64,000 nucleotides of DNA from Methanoregula sp. (GCA_030694985.1 JAUYTV010000014.1:1-64000); one strand, 5' to 3'. Counted from the first letter of the stretch, positions 1 through 8,025 are shown. Notes: generated by a model from the sequence alone, not told the origin. Program-made: numbers and translations.

Positions 1-996
1 GACGGTTGCAGCCACTGTGAAAAGGTAAAACCCATTCTCGCCACACTCGAAACACGGTATCCTGAACTCCACATCACCCGGCTTGAGATCAATAACAATG
101 TAAAAAATCGTCATTTTTTTTTGGAAATGAGTAATAAGTACGGTGCCGGTAACCCCGGAATCCCTTTGATCTTTATCGGAAACCGCGCATTGGTTGGCGA
201 TGCAGAGATTATCGACCGGTTTGAATCCGAGATCCTGATAGAGAAACAGCGGCTCGCATCCTTAAATGGTAATGCTAAACCAGTGACCCCCGTCAAGGAT
301 CCCACCAGTACGCAGGAATCTCAGAAACTCAGCCTGCCGCTGGTCATCTTTGCTGCGATCGTTGACAGTGCCAACCCTTGCGGATTGTCCGTGCTGGTCT
401 TCCTGCTGATCCCAATGGCGGCTGCCGGAAGCAAGAGACGCATCCTGCTTGTCGGTGGTGCTTATATCACTGCGATGTTCCTGTTCCATCTTTTCGTAGG
501 AATCGGGCTCTTCTCGGTCTTTTCCCTCTCCGGACTCTCACGGGCTTTCTCTCTTATTGGAGGGGCAGTTGCGCTTATTCTGGGGCTCATAACGATCGCT
601 GATGTACTCCGGAACAAGGAGAACTTTATCCTGTCCATTCCGGAATCGCAGAAAGGACGGATTGGGAATTATATCCGCATAGCCTCGCTACCCGCAGCAT
701 TTGTGCTGGGACTCCTTGCCGGAGTCCTCGGCTTTACCTGTACGGGGGGCATCTATATCAGCATACTCGGTCTCATGGGAAGGGAGATGAATGTCATGTC
801 AGGGTTGCCATGGCTTTTACTGTACAATCTTGTCTATGTGCTACCCCTGATCCTGATCACCCTTCTCGTTGCGTATGGCATATCCCCTGAACGGGCTGAC
901 AGCATGAGATCTGAGTACAGGCGGACACTCAGGATGATTATTGGTCTGATACTGGTTGGTCTTGGGGCAGTTATCCTTCTTGGGTGGATGGGGTAA
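1..996 (+). CDS. Thioredoxin/glutaredoxin-like domain fused to CcdA-type membrane protein (5' partial)
   Basis: The frame is open from base 1, so the gene begins outside the window; 331 residues are visible. The first visible residues carry a CSHC redox motif (residues 3-6) followed by a thioredoxin-fold stretch ending near residue 90. Next come a polar linker and about six membrane segments with the two Cys-containing signatures of CcdA/DsbD transporters: NPCG near residue 127 and FTCTGG about 120 residues later. By family knowledge such fusions move reducing equivalents across the membrane to extracytoplasmic thiols. The ATG at 121 lies inside the thioredoxin domain and is not the start. 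The substrate is not visible. Confidence 0.85.
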   Translation, partial: DGCSHCEKVKPILATLETRYPELHITRLEINNNVKNRHFFLEMSNKYGAGNPGIPLIFIGNRALVGDAEIIDRFESEILIEKQRLASLNGNAKPVTPVKDPTSTQESQKLSLPLVIFAAIVDSANPCGLSVLVFLLIPMAAAGSKRRILLVGGAYITAMFLFHLFVGIGLFSVFSLSGLSRAFSLIGGAVALILGLITIADVLRNKENFILSIPESQKGRIGNYIRIASLPAAFVLGLLAGVLGFTCTGGIYISILGLMGREMNVMSGLPWLLLYNLVYVLPLILITLLVAYGISPERADSMRSEYRRTLRMIIGLILVGLGAVILLGWMG

Positions 997-1149
997 ACCA
1001 GTTAACAATTTTTAAAATAACCGTTTCTTGTTTGCGAGAGTCAAGTGTTCCCCGCACCGCAATCGCACGTAACCGGAAATAAATGAAAGAGTTTAACAGA
1101 TCCTCTGATAAATTGACAGATAAAATACGTCTGAATGGGGGGAAGAGTA
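997..1149. other. Intergenic, AT-rich, no gene seen
   Basis: There is no credible coding frame here. The stretch ends with a purine-rich ribosome-site-like sequence just before the ATG at 1150. Confidence 0.5.
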
Positions 1150-1330
1150 ATGAAAAAAAACGGAACAACAGGTATACCAGTTTAAGATTGCGTTAATGGG
1201 GTTCACTCCCCAGATCTGGCGGAGGATTCAGGTTCCGGAAACCTATACTTTCTGGGCACTCCATGTGGCAATCCAGAGTGTGATGGACTGGGGAGATGTC
1301 AACGTCTCCTTAAAAGACCGGATCCGATGA
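1150..1330 (+). pseudogene. Truncated, frameshifted plasmid pRiA4b ORF-3 family protein
   Basis: The ATG at 1150 is followed by a run of eight A. As written, that frame stops after 11 codons. Removing one A opens a frame to the stop at 1328 whose product contains FKIALMGFTPQIWRRIQVP and WALHVAIQSVMDWGD. This matches the N-terminal signature of the pRiA4b ORF-3 family (Pfam PF07929): a PxIWRR-V-P motif followed by LH..IQ...GW. Only about 57 residues remain of a domain usually over 150 residues long, so it is both frameshifted and 3'-truncated. It could be a sequencing error in the A-run, but the truncation would remain. The family's function is unknown. Confidence 0.7.
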
Positions 1331-1642
1331 ATGAAACGACCTCTGGATCAACCTCAGAGACCTGCTCCCATCCGGGCTCTATACGGGCTTGGATTACCCA
1401 TTTTCATCCGGTTTGACCGGCCTTATTGGGTGTTTTTCAGGGATGATTTTAGAAATGCCCTCAAATATCAGGTCAATCGTGAAACAGACGATTTTGGTGC
1501 GGAAAAAACCGGCCTTAACAGACCCTATTGGATTGAATCCGTTTTTCCCTATGACCTTTACCTGGCGGGGGTGGGGCGACAAGCCCCTGTTGACGCATCC
1601 CCCACCGATACCCACATCACCTCCGCCCCTCCAGTGAGATAC
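1331..1642. other. Stretch upstream of tspO, no supported gene
   Basis: The tspO frame is open back to 1331, but the extra 104 residues show no TspO similarity and no hydrophobic pattern. I treat this as leader or decayed sequence rather than coding DNA. Confidence 0.45.
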
Positions 1643-2122
1643 ATGGGAACGCTTCGTTCGGCCACACTTGCAGGAGCCTGTATCCTGGTACCCGTGGTTT
1701 CAGGTGCAGTCGTGGGCTCTCTCACTATGGGTGGGATCCTTAACTGGTATGCCACGCTCAACAAACCCTGGTTCACACCACCTAATTACGTGTTTGGGCC
1801 GGTCTGGACCATCCTCTATATCCTGATGGGGATCTCCTTGTACCTTGTTGTTTCCCAAGGATGGGAGAAGAAAACTGTAAAGACCGGTGTGATTCTTTTT
1901 ATTCTCCAGCTGGGGTCTAACCTCTTATGGTCGGTCCTCTTCTTCGGGTTTTTATCACCCCTCGCCAGCCTTGCGGATATCTTTCTGCTGCTTGCACTTA
2001 TTGTTGCGACAATTGTGGCATTCTATCGCGTATCAAAACCGGCCGCTGTGCTGCTCGTTCCCTACCTTATCTGGGTTTGCATTGCTACGGCCCTGAATGC
2101 CGGAATCGTGCTACTGAACTAA
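1643..2122 (+). CDS. tspO: TspO/MBR family membrane protein
   Basis: This is a 159-residue, tryptophan-rich membrane protein with five hydrophobic segments, the usual size for TspO. The signature runs KPWFTPPNYVFGPVWTILY, and a later LLWSVLFFG segment fits helix 3. The family binds porphyrins and other hydrophobic ligands and is linked to oxidative and light stress. The ATG at 1643 is chosen because homology starts there and GTGAG precedes it; a longer frame to 1331 exists. It follows the pRiA4b remnant and has no operon partner. Confidence 0.88.
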   Translation: MGTLRSATLAGACILVPVVSGAVVGSLTMGGILNWYATLNKPWFTPPNYVFGPVWTILYILMGISLYLVVSQGWEKKTVKTGVILFILQLGSNLLWSVLFFGFLSPLASLADIFLLLALIVATIVAFYRVSKPAAVLLVPYLIWVCIATALNAGIVLLN

Positions 2123-2252
2123 AAAAAAAGTGCCCGAAAAACATTCCAGATGCGATCCCGGAAGAATGAATTTGTGATAATTTTACATGGGTTGCCGGGT
2201 AGATTATTGGCGGGTTGAAAAGATCATTCGGCCCAATTTTTAAAAAGCAGAA

Positions 2253-2537
2253 TTACGGAAGATTCCCATCCCCGGAACATTCCCTCTGCCTCTCTTCGCT
2301 CATCGCAATGAGCTGTTCAAATATTTTCTGCACTGCCACTGGATCGATCCTGGCCTCAACTGCCTGGTCAAAAACAGTGTTCAGCACTTCAGAAGTCCGG
2401 CGCTCATCATGGACCGGCATACCTGCATGGATCTTGATTCTGGCAATCTTTCCTGCAAGGTCCTGCCGGTGTGCAATGAGCCGGATGATCTCTTCATCAG
2501 TCTTTGTGATCTCTGCCCGTACGGTTTCGAGCGACAT
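2253..2537 (-). CDS. Chorismate mutase, AroQ (all-alpha) class
   Basis: The 94-residue product has the AroQ helical-bundle pattern. Residues that align with the E. coli chorismate mutase active site are visible: R7, R24, K35, D44 and R47 in the segment PVHDERR. The enzyme converts chorismate to prephenate in phenylalanine and tyrosine synthesis. It is monofunctional here, with no dehydratase or DAHP synthase fusion. The ATG at 2537 is preceded by an AT-rich box at about 2543-2556. It is not obviously in an operon. Confidence 0.9.
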   Translation of the reverse strand: MSLETVRAEITKTDEEIIRLIAHRQDLAGKIARIKIHAGMPVHDERRTSEVLNTVFDQAVEARIDPVAVQKIFEQLIAMSEERQRECSGDGNLP

Positions 2538-2635
2538 ATGATATACATATCTTTAGTGTTCACATAAACGTGTTTATCCTCCACCTGACACCAAAGCAGA
2601 TATCAAAAGAACGCCCTATCTGATCCGGTGATTTC

Positions 2636-3289
2636 ATGCTCGAACGAATAACGCGGCGGGAAGAGTCGGATCTTTTTATTGCATGGATAGCGATATCCAT
2701 CTCGTTTGCGATCATCAAGATCGCACCCTATGGAATAACAGGGCCCGTCAGATCGATCGATCCCGTTGCCGCACTGATCGCTTTTGGTATTGCTCTTCTC
2801 ACGGTAGGTATCGGATTTATCCTGCATGAGATGGCGCACAAGTTTACCGCGATAAAATTCGGGTACTGGGCGGAGTTCCGGAAAGACAACATCATGCTGC
2901 TCTTTGCTGTGCTCCTTGCAGCCCTTGTCGGTTTTGTCTTTGCAGCCCCGGGAGCAACCGTCGTCTACAGCAATTCCGCGACCGGGCAGGGCCTGACCAA
3001 GAGAGAGAACGGCATCATCTCGGCATCCGGGCCGGTTGTCAACCTCCTGCTCTGCATCCCCTTTGCTGCGCTGGTGCTCATCGGTGTTCCTCTCATGGGC
3101 GCTTCCGGTATCCTGCTCACCCAGATCGGTATCTTCGGCATCCAGATCAATGCGATGATCGCAGCGTTCAATATGATCCCAATAAGCATTCTTGATGGAA
3201 GGAAAGTTATGGCATGGAACATTCCGATCTTTGCCCTGCTGATCATTGCATCTTTCGGGACGCTCGTGGCATCGTTCTATTTTCTCTGA
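2636..3289 (+). CDS. Site-2 protease family (M50) membrane metalloprotease
   Basis: The 217-residue polytopic membrane protein has the zinc motif HEMAH at residues 64-68 inside a hydrophobic segment. Towards the C-terminus it has the second M50 motif, NMIPISILDGRK, whose Asp is the third zinc ligand. The family cleaves membrane-spanning substrates within the bilayer. The start is supported by GGTGA five bases before the ATG. No PDZ domain is present, as in short archaeal members. The substrate is unknown. Confidence 0.88.
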   Translation: MLERITRREESDLFIAWIAISISFAIIKIAPYGITGPVRSIDPVAALIAFGIALLTVGIGFILHEMAHKFTAIKFGYWAEFRKDNIMLLFAVLLAALVGFVFAAPGATVVYSNSATGQGLTKRENGIISASGPVVNLLLCIPFAALVLIGVPLMGASGILLTQIGIFGIQINAMIAAFNMIPISILDGRKVMAWNIPIFALLIIASFGTLVASFYFL

Positions 3290-3421
3290 TCTCATATTTT
3301 TTTCAACTCATAACATGCGAATTGCAAAAACAGAAAGTCAATTTTGTTTGATGAATTTTAAGGCCCCTCAATCTGGAGTCGTGTTCTTACAATGGGTTGA
3401 CCCCCGTAATGGGATAGCTGA

Positions 3422-3434
3422 TCACCTGAGGTGA
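3422..3434. repeat. Short perfect palindrome between convergent genes
   Basis: TCACCT, one G, then AGGTGA form a perfect 6+6 inverted repeat. The 3290-3556 gap also holds the 10-base word TCAATCTGGA twice, near 3368 and 3439. No gene is supported in the gap. Confidence 0.45.
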
Positions 3435-3556
3435 ACTGTCAATCTGGATACATCAGACCCGAACCCGACTTAATCCACCCGGTGATTGAGAATCAAATAT
3501 AATTTCTCTCAACAAATTGCTAAATTCTTTTTAAAACCTGAGGCTGAAACACCAGT

Positions 3557-4162
3557 TCATCCTGACTTTAATTTTTCAAGAACCCCAACAACTTTCTGCC
3601 CCTTAAAAAATGCCTCCTTAAGCGCAGTCGGGTGATTTTTGATCCCCTTGAACTCATCCATATTATTGGCAATGATATTGTCATAGTATTCAAACCCGGT
3701 GCCGTTGAAAATCGCAGTGATTGCAGGAAACGCTCCATCAAAGACATGGTCCCAGTTCTGCCCGGCAGTGGAGATGAAAAGCCCTTTGTGGTGTTTGATA
3801 TGTTCATCGGGGAAATAAAGCGTTTTTAAAATAAATTTCCGGGCCCAGAGATACTGTCCACGGTCGATTACCCCTTTGAGTTCTGCTGTGATCCCCATCG
3901 TATAGATGGGAGATGCGACAGCGATACAATCGGATGCCAGTATTTTATCAAAGAGCAGAATAGCATCATCCTTTACAACACATTCCCCATTCTTATGGCA
4001 GGCATTGCATCCCCGGCAAGGCGAGTATTCCAGATCCTTGAGCACGACTTTCTCAACCGTTGCTCCAGCAGCCTGTGCCCCTTCTAAAAAACTGTCGAGC
4101 AGGGTTTCTGTATTCCCGTGCCGGTGCGGACTTCCGGATATGCCAAGGACGGTAACGGTCAT
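3557..4162 (-). CDS. Iron-sulfur flavoprotein (Isf-like), NADPH-dependent FMN reductase fold
   Basis: The product has a flavodoxin-like fold with an N-terminal FMN loop, GISGSPHRHGNTE. The compact cysteine motif at residues 49-61 (CRGCNACHKNGEC, CX2CX2CX5C) is that of methanogen Isf, which binds a 4Fe-4S cluster next to FMN. Isf proteins reduce O2 and H2O2 with electrons from ferredoxin. The ATG at 4162 is preferred because GTGAG precedes it; a GTG at 4171 would overlap the upstream gene. It lies directly behind a paralogue (4168-4797), so the two form a tandem duplicate operon. Confidence 0.87.
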   Translation of the reverse strand: MTVTVLGISGSPHRHGNTETLLDSFLEGAQAAGATVEKVVLKDLEYSPCRGCNACHKNGECVVKDDAILLFDKILASDCIAVASPIYTMGITAELKGVIDRGQYLWARKFILKTLYFPDEHIKHHKGLFISTAGQNWDHVFDGAFPAITAIFNGTGFEYYDNIIANNMDEFKGIKNHPTALKEAFFKGQKVVGVLEKLKSG

Positions 4163-4167
4163 GGCTC

Positions 4168-4797
4168 TCACGCAGCGAGTCGTTCTCTGATCTCGGCAAG
4201 CACGGTTTTTCCGAGTTTCTCTGCATCGGCCCGGGCGGTGGGGTTCAGGTCGATTGCCCCTTTCTCATCAACGTTGTTGATCATCAGGTAACTGATGTCT
4301 GCGTCCCGGATATCAATGACATGGTAGAAACATTTCACAGATGGGATGGCCGCGTCAAAGACATGGTTCCAGTTCTGCCCGGCAGAGGCAAGAAAGACCC
4401 CAAGCCTCTTTCCCTTGCGCTCAGTGGGAACAACGGGAAGCTTGAGTACGTATTTCCGTGAGCGGAAGACCTGCGCCCGGTCGATCAATGCCTTTGCCTG
4501 CGAAGCGATTCCCATACAATATATCGGCGAAGAGAGCAGGATAACATCCGCATCGATGATCTTGTCATGGTAGATGTCCATGCCATCGCGCTGCACACAT
4601 TTATTGAGTTTCTCGCAGGCATTGCATCCCTTGCACGGATTGATGTTGGCATCTGTTAAGGCAATCTTCTCGATTTCCACGTCCGGGTCAGCCATCCCGC
4701 CCAGCACCCAGTCCAGTAGCGTCTCGGAGTTGCCATGCCTGCGGGGACTTCCGGCAAAGGCGAGGATTTTGATCGGCATAACCGTGATCTTTGTCAT
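4168..4797 (-). CDS. Iron-sulfur flavoprotein (Isf-like), second copy
   Basis: The 209-residue product has the same architecture as its downstream neighbour: FMN loop FAGSPRRHGNSE and cluster motif CKGCNACEKLNKC (Cys 55, 58, 61 and 67). Both copies share a SAGQNW.HVFD segment, which shows paralogy. An alternative ATG seven codons in (4779) would start at MPIKILAFAGSP and fits the family better. The likely role is ferredoxin-linked O2 or peroxide reduction. It is probably cotranscribed with the next gene, with a gap of only a few bases. Confidence 0.87.
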   Translation of the reverse strand: MTKITVMPIKILAFAGSPRRHGNSETLLDWVLGGMADPDVEIEKIALTDANINPCKGCNACEKLNKCVQRDGMDIYHDKIIDADVILLSSPIYCMGIASQAKALIDRAQVFRSRKYVLKLPVVPTERKGKRLGVFLASAGQNWNHVFDAAIPSVKCFYHVIDIRDADISYLMINNVDEKGAIDLNPTARADAEKLGKTVLAEIRERLAA

Positions 4798-4857
4798 GCG
4801 TAATAAAAAAGGATTGGATGGATCCAGAATTCACAACAATATCCATGTAATTTTTTT

Positions 4858-5304
4858 TTATACGTCTGGTTCTGACAGGATGACAATATGAATGTCCGGC
4901 AATGTACCCAGACGTTTATCATTCGTGAGAAAGAAAGTGCAATGATGAACACGGGCAGTTGCCAGATGAATGGCATCGGGAAGACGTAAGGTTTCTGATT
5001 CAGCCCGAAGTCTGGCGGCTTCGATCAGGATCTGGCGATTGATAGGCATGACAAAGAATACTTATGAGGAGCGGAGTGTTTCTTTGTAGACCTTCTGTAA
5101 ATCAGCGTTATTATCCATCATCGGTTTGATGAGAACTTCTGCCAGAGTCAGTTCACTCGTCACAGCCTTGATCTTTACTTCATCAATGGCAGCAAACAGT
5201 GAGGTCAAAGCAGAGACATATTCCGGATATGCTTCCAGTGCATAAATGAAGATGTTGGTATCCAGATAAATTCGTTCTCCTCTGAAAGTATCCATTATTC
5301 CCAT
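4858..5304 (-). pseudogene. vapC: VapC-like PIN-domain toxin interrupted by an in-frame TAA
   Basis: Two open stretches in the same frame, 5304-5065 and 5049-4858, are separated by one TAA at 5062-5064 and a short readable linker (VFFV). Joined, they form one PIN domain of about 148 residues with all four acidic positions: LDTN, SELTLAEV, LPDAIHLATA and TNDKRL. The first half therefore ends at KETLRSS and the second resumes at the downstream ATG. It overlaps the antitoxin gene by 10 bases. VapC toxins are RNases. With the stop, no full-length toxin is expected unless there is readthrough or split reassembly. Confidence 0.8.
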
Positions 5305-5522
5305 GAGAGCCGCTCATTTCTGATGAAGGTATCTGCGTCTTGTGCCGTAGCAAAGCACCCCTGTCCCTTTCCGATGAAACCCGCTATCGATCTTTTTCCA
5401 ACGTGTTCAGACGACTCCAGGATAATAACTTCCGCGAGGGTTCCTGCTTTTAATTCCGGCACGTGAAGCTGGATAAGGCCATCCGGCTGGACGGTGACAT
5501 GTTGTCTAATGGCGTGAATCAT
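5295..5522 (-). CDS. vapB: VapB-type antitoxin
   Basis: The 75-residue product begins with a short beta-strand region (HVTVQPDGLIQLHVPELKAG), as in AbrB/DUF104-like antitoxins. Its polar tail ends in ERLSWE, the usual toxin-binding end. Its 3' end overlaps the PIN toxin start by 10 bases, the standard antitoxin-first order. It is intact although the toxin is interrupted. The exact antitoxin family is uncertain. Confidence 0.75.
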   Translation of the reverse strand: MIHAIRQHVTVQPDGLIQLHVPELKAGTLAEVIILESSEHVGKRSIAGFIGKGQGCFATAQDADTFIRNERLSWE

Positions 5523-5644
5523 AAGAACCTCTCATTACATTACTTTAGGGACAGCCACTCATAAATCATCTCTTTTTCTGCTTTGATCGGTCTGCCCTCT
5601 TTGCCTCTTGCCAGTTTTTAAAAAAATGGGATTTTATCCCCGCT

Positions 5645-6289
5645 TCAAACTTTCTTAAAGCAGAGGTACCAGTCCTTGCACTCGTACCCTTCGCCCGGGC
5701 GCTTCTCCATCTCTGCGGTTGTCTTTGGCGGGGGCACAACCACTTTCTCGCCCGGCTGCCAGTTCGCAGGTGTTGAAACTTTGAACTTGTCTGTTGTCTG
5801 GAGTGCCTTGACGAGCCGGATAATCTCTGGCATGAAACGCCCGTTCTGGAGCGGGTAGTAGATCATCGCCCGCATGATCCCTTTGTCGTCTATGAAAAAG
5901 ACGCAGCGGACAGCAGCTGTCGAAGACTGCCCCGGATGGATCATGCCGTACTTCTTTGCCACCTTCATGGTGAGGTCTGCAATGATGGGAAACGGGATCG
6001 CAACTCCCATCTTTTCCTTTATTGCGTGCACCCATGCGAGATGTGCCGATATGCTGTCTATGGACAGGCCGATCAGCTGGACATTGAGTGCCTTGAGTTC
6101 GTCATAAATATCTGCAAAAGCCAAAAACTCTGTGGTGCACACCGGTGTGAAGTCCGCAGGGTGCGAAAAGAGCACCACCCATTTCCCTTTCTGGGATGAG
6201 AGTTTGATAGTTCCCTGAGTGGTTTCCGCCTCGAAATCCGGAGCCGGTTCCCCAAGAACAGGGAACGTGATACAGGTATCGTCTTCCAT
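5645..6289 (-). CDS. Peroxiredoxin, archaeal Prx6-type
   Basis: The 214-residue protein has the peroxidatic motif HPADFTPVC with Cys51. Two C-terminal cysteines (C204, C210) sit in YECKDWYLC, as in archaeal Prx6-like enzymes such as the Aeropyrum one. It reduces H2O2 and organic peroxides in the cytoplasm. GGTGA precedes the ATG at 6289. It is the last gene of a tight operon with a carboxymuconolactone decarboxylase-like protein (22-base gap) and a desulforedoxin (4-base gap), which points to peroxide defence. The electron donor may be one of the thioredoxin-type proteins in the window. Confidence 0.95.
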   Translation of the reverse strand: MEDDTCITFPVLGEPAPDFEAETTQGTIKLSSQKGKWVVLFSHPADFTPVCTTEFLAFADIYDELKALNVQLIGLSIDSISAHLAWVHAIKEKMGVAIPFPIIADLTMKVAKKYGMIHPGQSSTAAVRCVFFIDDKGIMRAMIYYPLQNGRFMPEIIRLVKALQTTDKFKVSTPANWQPGEKVVVPPPKTTAEMEKRPGEGYECKDWYLCFKKV

Positions 6290-6311
6290 GATGCTTCACC
6301 GCAGAGATCGG

Positions 6312-6731
6312 TTATGGCATAACCTCATCGAGTTGGGCCTTGCCATAGACATACGCGGGCATACCCGAGAGCAGGAAGGTGACACGGAGCGCTTCTTCGA
6401 CTTCTGCTTTGGTAACCCCGAGGTTCTTTGCGCCGGCCAGCTGGGCACGGACTGCGTGCTGGTCCCTTAAGGCAGCAGCAATTGCAATTGCGATCAGTTT
6501 CTTTGTCTTTCTCGAAAGCTTGCCATCATCCCAGATGTGCTGCTCGAATCTCATAACGAGTTTGAACATCTCGGGTTCTTTGGTGGTCAGTTCCTTGAAA
6601 AACTTCGGCACTTTTCCGATCTTCTTCTCAAGGGTCTTGAGTTCCTTTTCCGAGCCTTTCATTGCTACCGGTTTTTTTGCCGGTGCCGTTTTCGTTACCG
6701 TTTTTTTAGCAATTGCCTTTTTTACAACCAT
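6312..6731 (-). CDS. Carboxymuconolactone decarboxylase / AhpD-like family protein lacking the CxxC
   Basis: The 139 residues begin with a lysine/alanine/threonine-rich tail of about 25 residues and continue with an all-helical CMD domain (KLIAIAIAAALRDQHAV, then GVTKAEVEEAL). In AhpD the region after the second helix carries the redox-active CxxC with a nearby His. Here the equivalent stretch reads RDQHAVRAQL with no cysteine at all, so a thiol peroxidase role is unlikely. The operon position, between desulforedoxin and peroxiredoxin, still suggests oxidative stress. The basic tail may bind nucleic acid, which is inference. Confidence 0.85.
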   Translation of the reverse strand: MVVKKAIAKKTVTKTAPAKKPVAMKGSEKELKTLEKKIGKVPKFFKELTTKEPEMFKLVMRFEQHIWDDGKLSRKTKKLIAIAIAAALRDQHAVRAQLAGAKNLGVTKAEVEEALRVTFLLSGMPAYVYGKAQLDEVMP

Positions 6732-6734
6732 AGT

Positions 6735-6863
6735 TTATGCACTCTCCAGTTGCATGGGTTCACCGCAGCAGACCAGTTCACCGCCGCCGTTTTCTTTTAC
6801 AACAACAACATTACCGCAGATCTCACACTTAAAGACCTGTCCTTCTTTTGAAACGTTTACCAT
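6735..6863 (-). CDS. Desulforedoxin-type small iron protein (42 aa)
   Basis: This 42-residue protein matches the N-terminal iron domain of desulfoferrodoxin. A CEIC pair (Cys13, Cys16) and a CC pair (Cys32, Cys33) form an FeS4 site, followed by GEPM. GGAGG lies about nine bases before the ATG, and the stop is four bases from the next gene. By family knowledge it is an electron carrier of the rubredoxin class or part of the superoxide reductase system. The catalytic superoxide reductase domain is absent. It probably heads the CMD-peroxiredoxin operon. Confidence 0.88.
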   Translation of the reverse strand: MVNVSKEGQVFKCEICGNVVVVKENGGGELVCCGEPMQLESA

Positions 6864-6977
6864 TGAAGAGTTCCTCCACGTTCGCCATATAAACCGGGAG
6901 CAGGAATCCCGCATATTTTTTCATTGCAGGAACCCCCGGAAGTCACACTGCTGTACTTGTGCCCAAAAAGAAAAAAA

Positions 6978-7208
6978 TTAAATGTTGCTTTTGCCGCGTT
7001 TTGGCGGGTTCTTTGCATCTGCCGGTGTCTTTACATCCGGGCGGATGTGCGTCATCGGTAAGCACTGGTACTCTTCGCAGGAGCAGGAGGGACATTTCCT
7101 GAGATCCTGCTCGCTCTTGTCGAGTGTGAGTTCCTTTCCACAATCAATGCACACATATTTGCCCGCGCCGACTTTCTGTCCTGCGTTGTACGTCTTTTGT
7201 TCTGTCAA
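6978..7208 (-). CDS. Small zinc-ribbon protein
   Basis: The product of about 76 residues has one zinc ribbon (CIDC ... CPSCSC) preceded by YNAGQKVGAGKY and followed by a proline/lysine-rich tail. I choose a TTG start at 7208 because GGTGA lies five bases before it and a TATA box (atatatat, 7241-7249) puts the transcript start near 7220. An ATG at 7229 and a TTG at 7238 are alternatives. It lies upstream of the desulforedoxin operon in the same direction, 114 bases away. Function unknown; metal or redox roles are guesses. Confidence 0.78.
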   Translation of the reverse strand: MTEQKTYNAGQKVGAGKYVCIDCGKELTLDKSEQDLRKCPSCSCEEYQCLPMTHIRPDVKTPADAKNPPKRGKSNI

Positions 7209-7240
7209 ACTACTCACCAAAACTCTCATGCACGCCAAAG

Positions 7241-7249
7241 ATATATATG
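7241..7249 (-). promoter_or_regulatory. TATA box for the zinc-ribbon gene
   Basis: An alternating AT run sits about 25 bases before the GGTGA of the 7208 start, consistent with an archaeal promoter. Confidence 0.5.
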
Positions 7250-7351
7250 GGTTGTGTTAGTGCTACATGTTCTTCATCGCTCTTCCCAGAATGTGAAGGG
7301 TGCAGGTACTGATGCGAAAGCTATATCCTCGTTTTTCACATCTAATCATCT

Positions 7352-7945
7352 ATGGGAAAAAAGGTGATCGGTCTGCTCGGGAGTCCTCTGTCGGATGGCA
7401 ACACGGCAAAACTGCTGGACCGTGCGCTTAAAGGGGCAGAGGATGCCGGCTGCTCTGTGGAAAAAATTGAAATTGCCAGCCTTGATTTTCAGTCCTGCAT
7501 GGAGATGCTGTTCTGCAAAGACCATGATACCTGTATCATGGATGACGACATGCAGCAGCTCTACCCAAAATTCAAAGATATGGACGCGCTCATCATCGCA
7601 ACACCGGTCATGACCATGGGAATTCCCGGCAAACTCAAATCAATGATGGATCGCTTCCAGGTCTTTTTCATGGCCAAGTATATACGGAAAAAGCCGTTCA
7701 TATCAAAGGAGCGGAGAGTTAAACGAAAGGGACTGTTCATCTGTATCTCGGGTATGAAGATCCCTGAAGTTTTTGTGGGCGTAAAACTGACCGTTAAGGC
7801 TTTTTTTGACATCATCGACTGCCAGTACACCGATGAGCTGCTTATTAGCGATATGGACACGATCCGTGATGTCACGGCACACCCGGAACTGCTCGAGAGT
7901 GCCTACCAGAAGGGATATGCGCTTGGAAAATTGCTCACTGCTTAA
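7352..7945 (+). CDS. Isf-like flavoprotein with an altered cluster motif
   Basis: The 197-residue flavodoxin-fold protein has FMN loop GLLGSPLSDGNTA. In the family motif CX2CX2CX5C, the first, third and fourth cysteines are kept (C49, C55, C61) but the second is a Met (SCMEMLFC). Later segments (ATPVMTMGIPGKLKSMMDR) match the two Isf proteins at 3557-4797. It therefore probably binds FMN, but a normal 4Fe-4S cluster is doubtful. It stands alone, divergent from the zinc-ribbon gene. Substrate unknown. Confidence 0.82.
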   Translation: MGKKVIGLLGSPLSDGNTAKLLDRALKGAEDAGCSVEKIEIASLDFQSCMEMLFCKDHDTCIMDDDMQQLYPKFKDMDALIIATPVMTMGIPGKLKSMMDRFQVFFMAKYIRKKPFISKERRVKRKGLFICISGMKIPEVFVGVKLTVKAFFDIIDCQYTDELLISDMDTIRDVTAHPELLESAYQKGYALGKLLTA

Positions 7946-8025
7946 TCTCCAGGAACAAACCATTTTTCACAATCACAAAATTACGGTGTTTTAAAAACGT
8001 CCCGGATAAAATTCCCTTCGCTCCG

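Noticed and set aside
1331-1642. N-terminal extension of tspO
   Set aside because: 104 residues without TspO similarity; a better start with a GTGAG site exists at 1643.
3246-3434. Forward 62-codon frame overlapping the M50 protease end
   Set aside because: Starts inside the protease gene, has no ribosome site and no family pattern.
5062-5064. TAA in vapC as a recoded codon
   Set aside because: Known methanogen recoding uses TAG (pyrrolysine) or TGA (selenocysteine), not TAA, and no recoding hairpin is seen.
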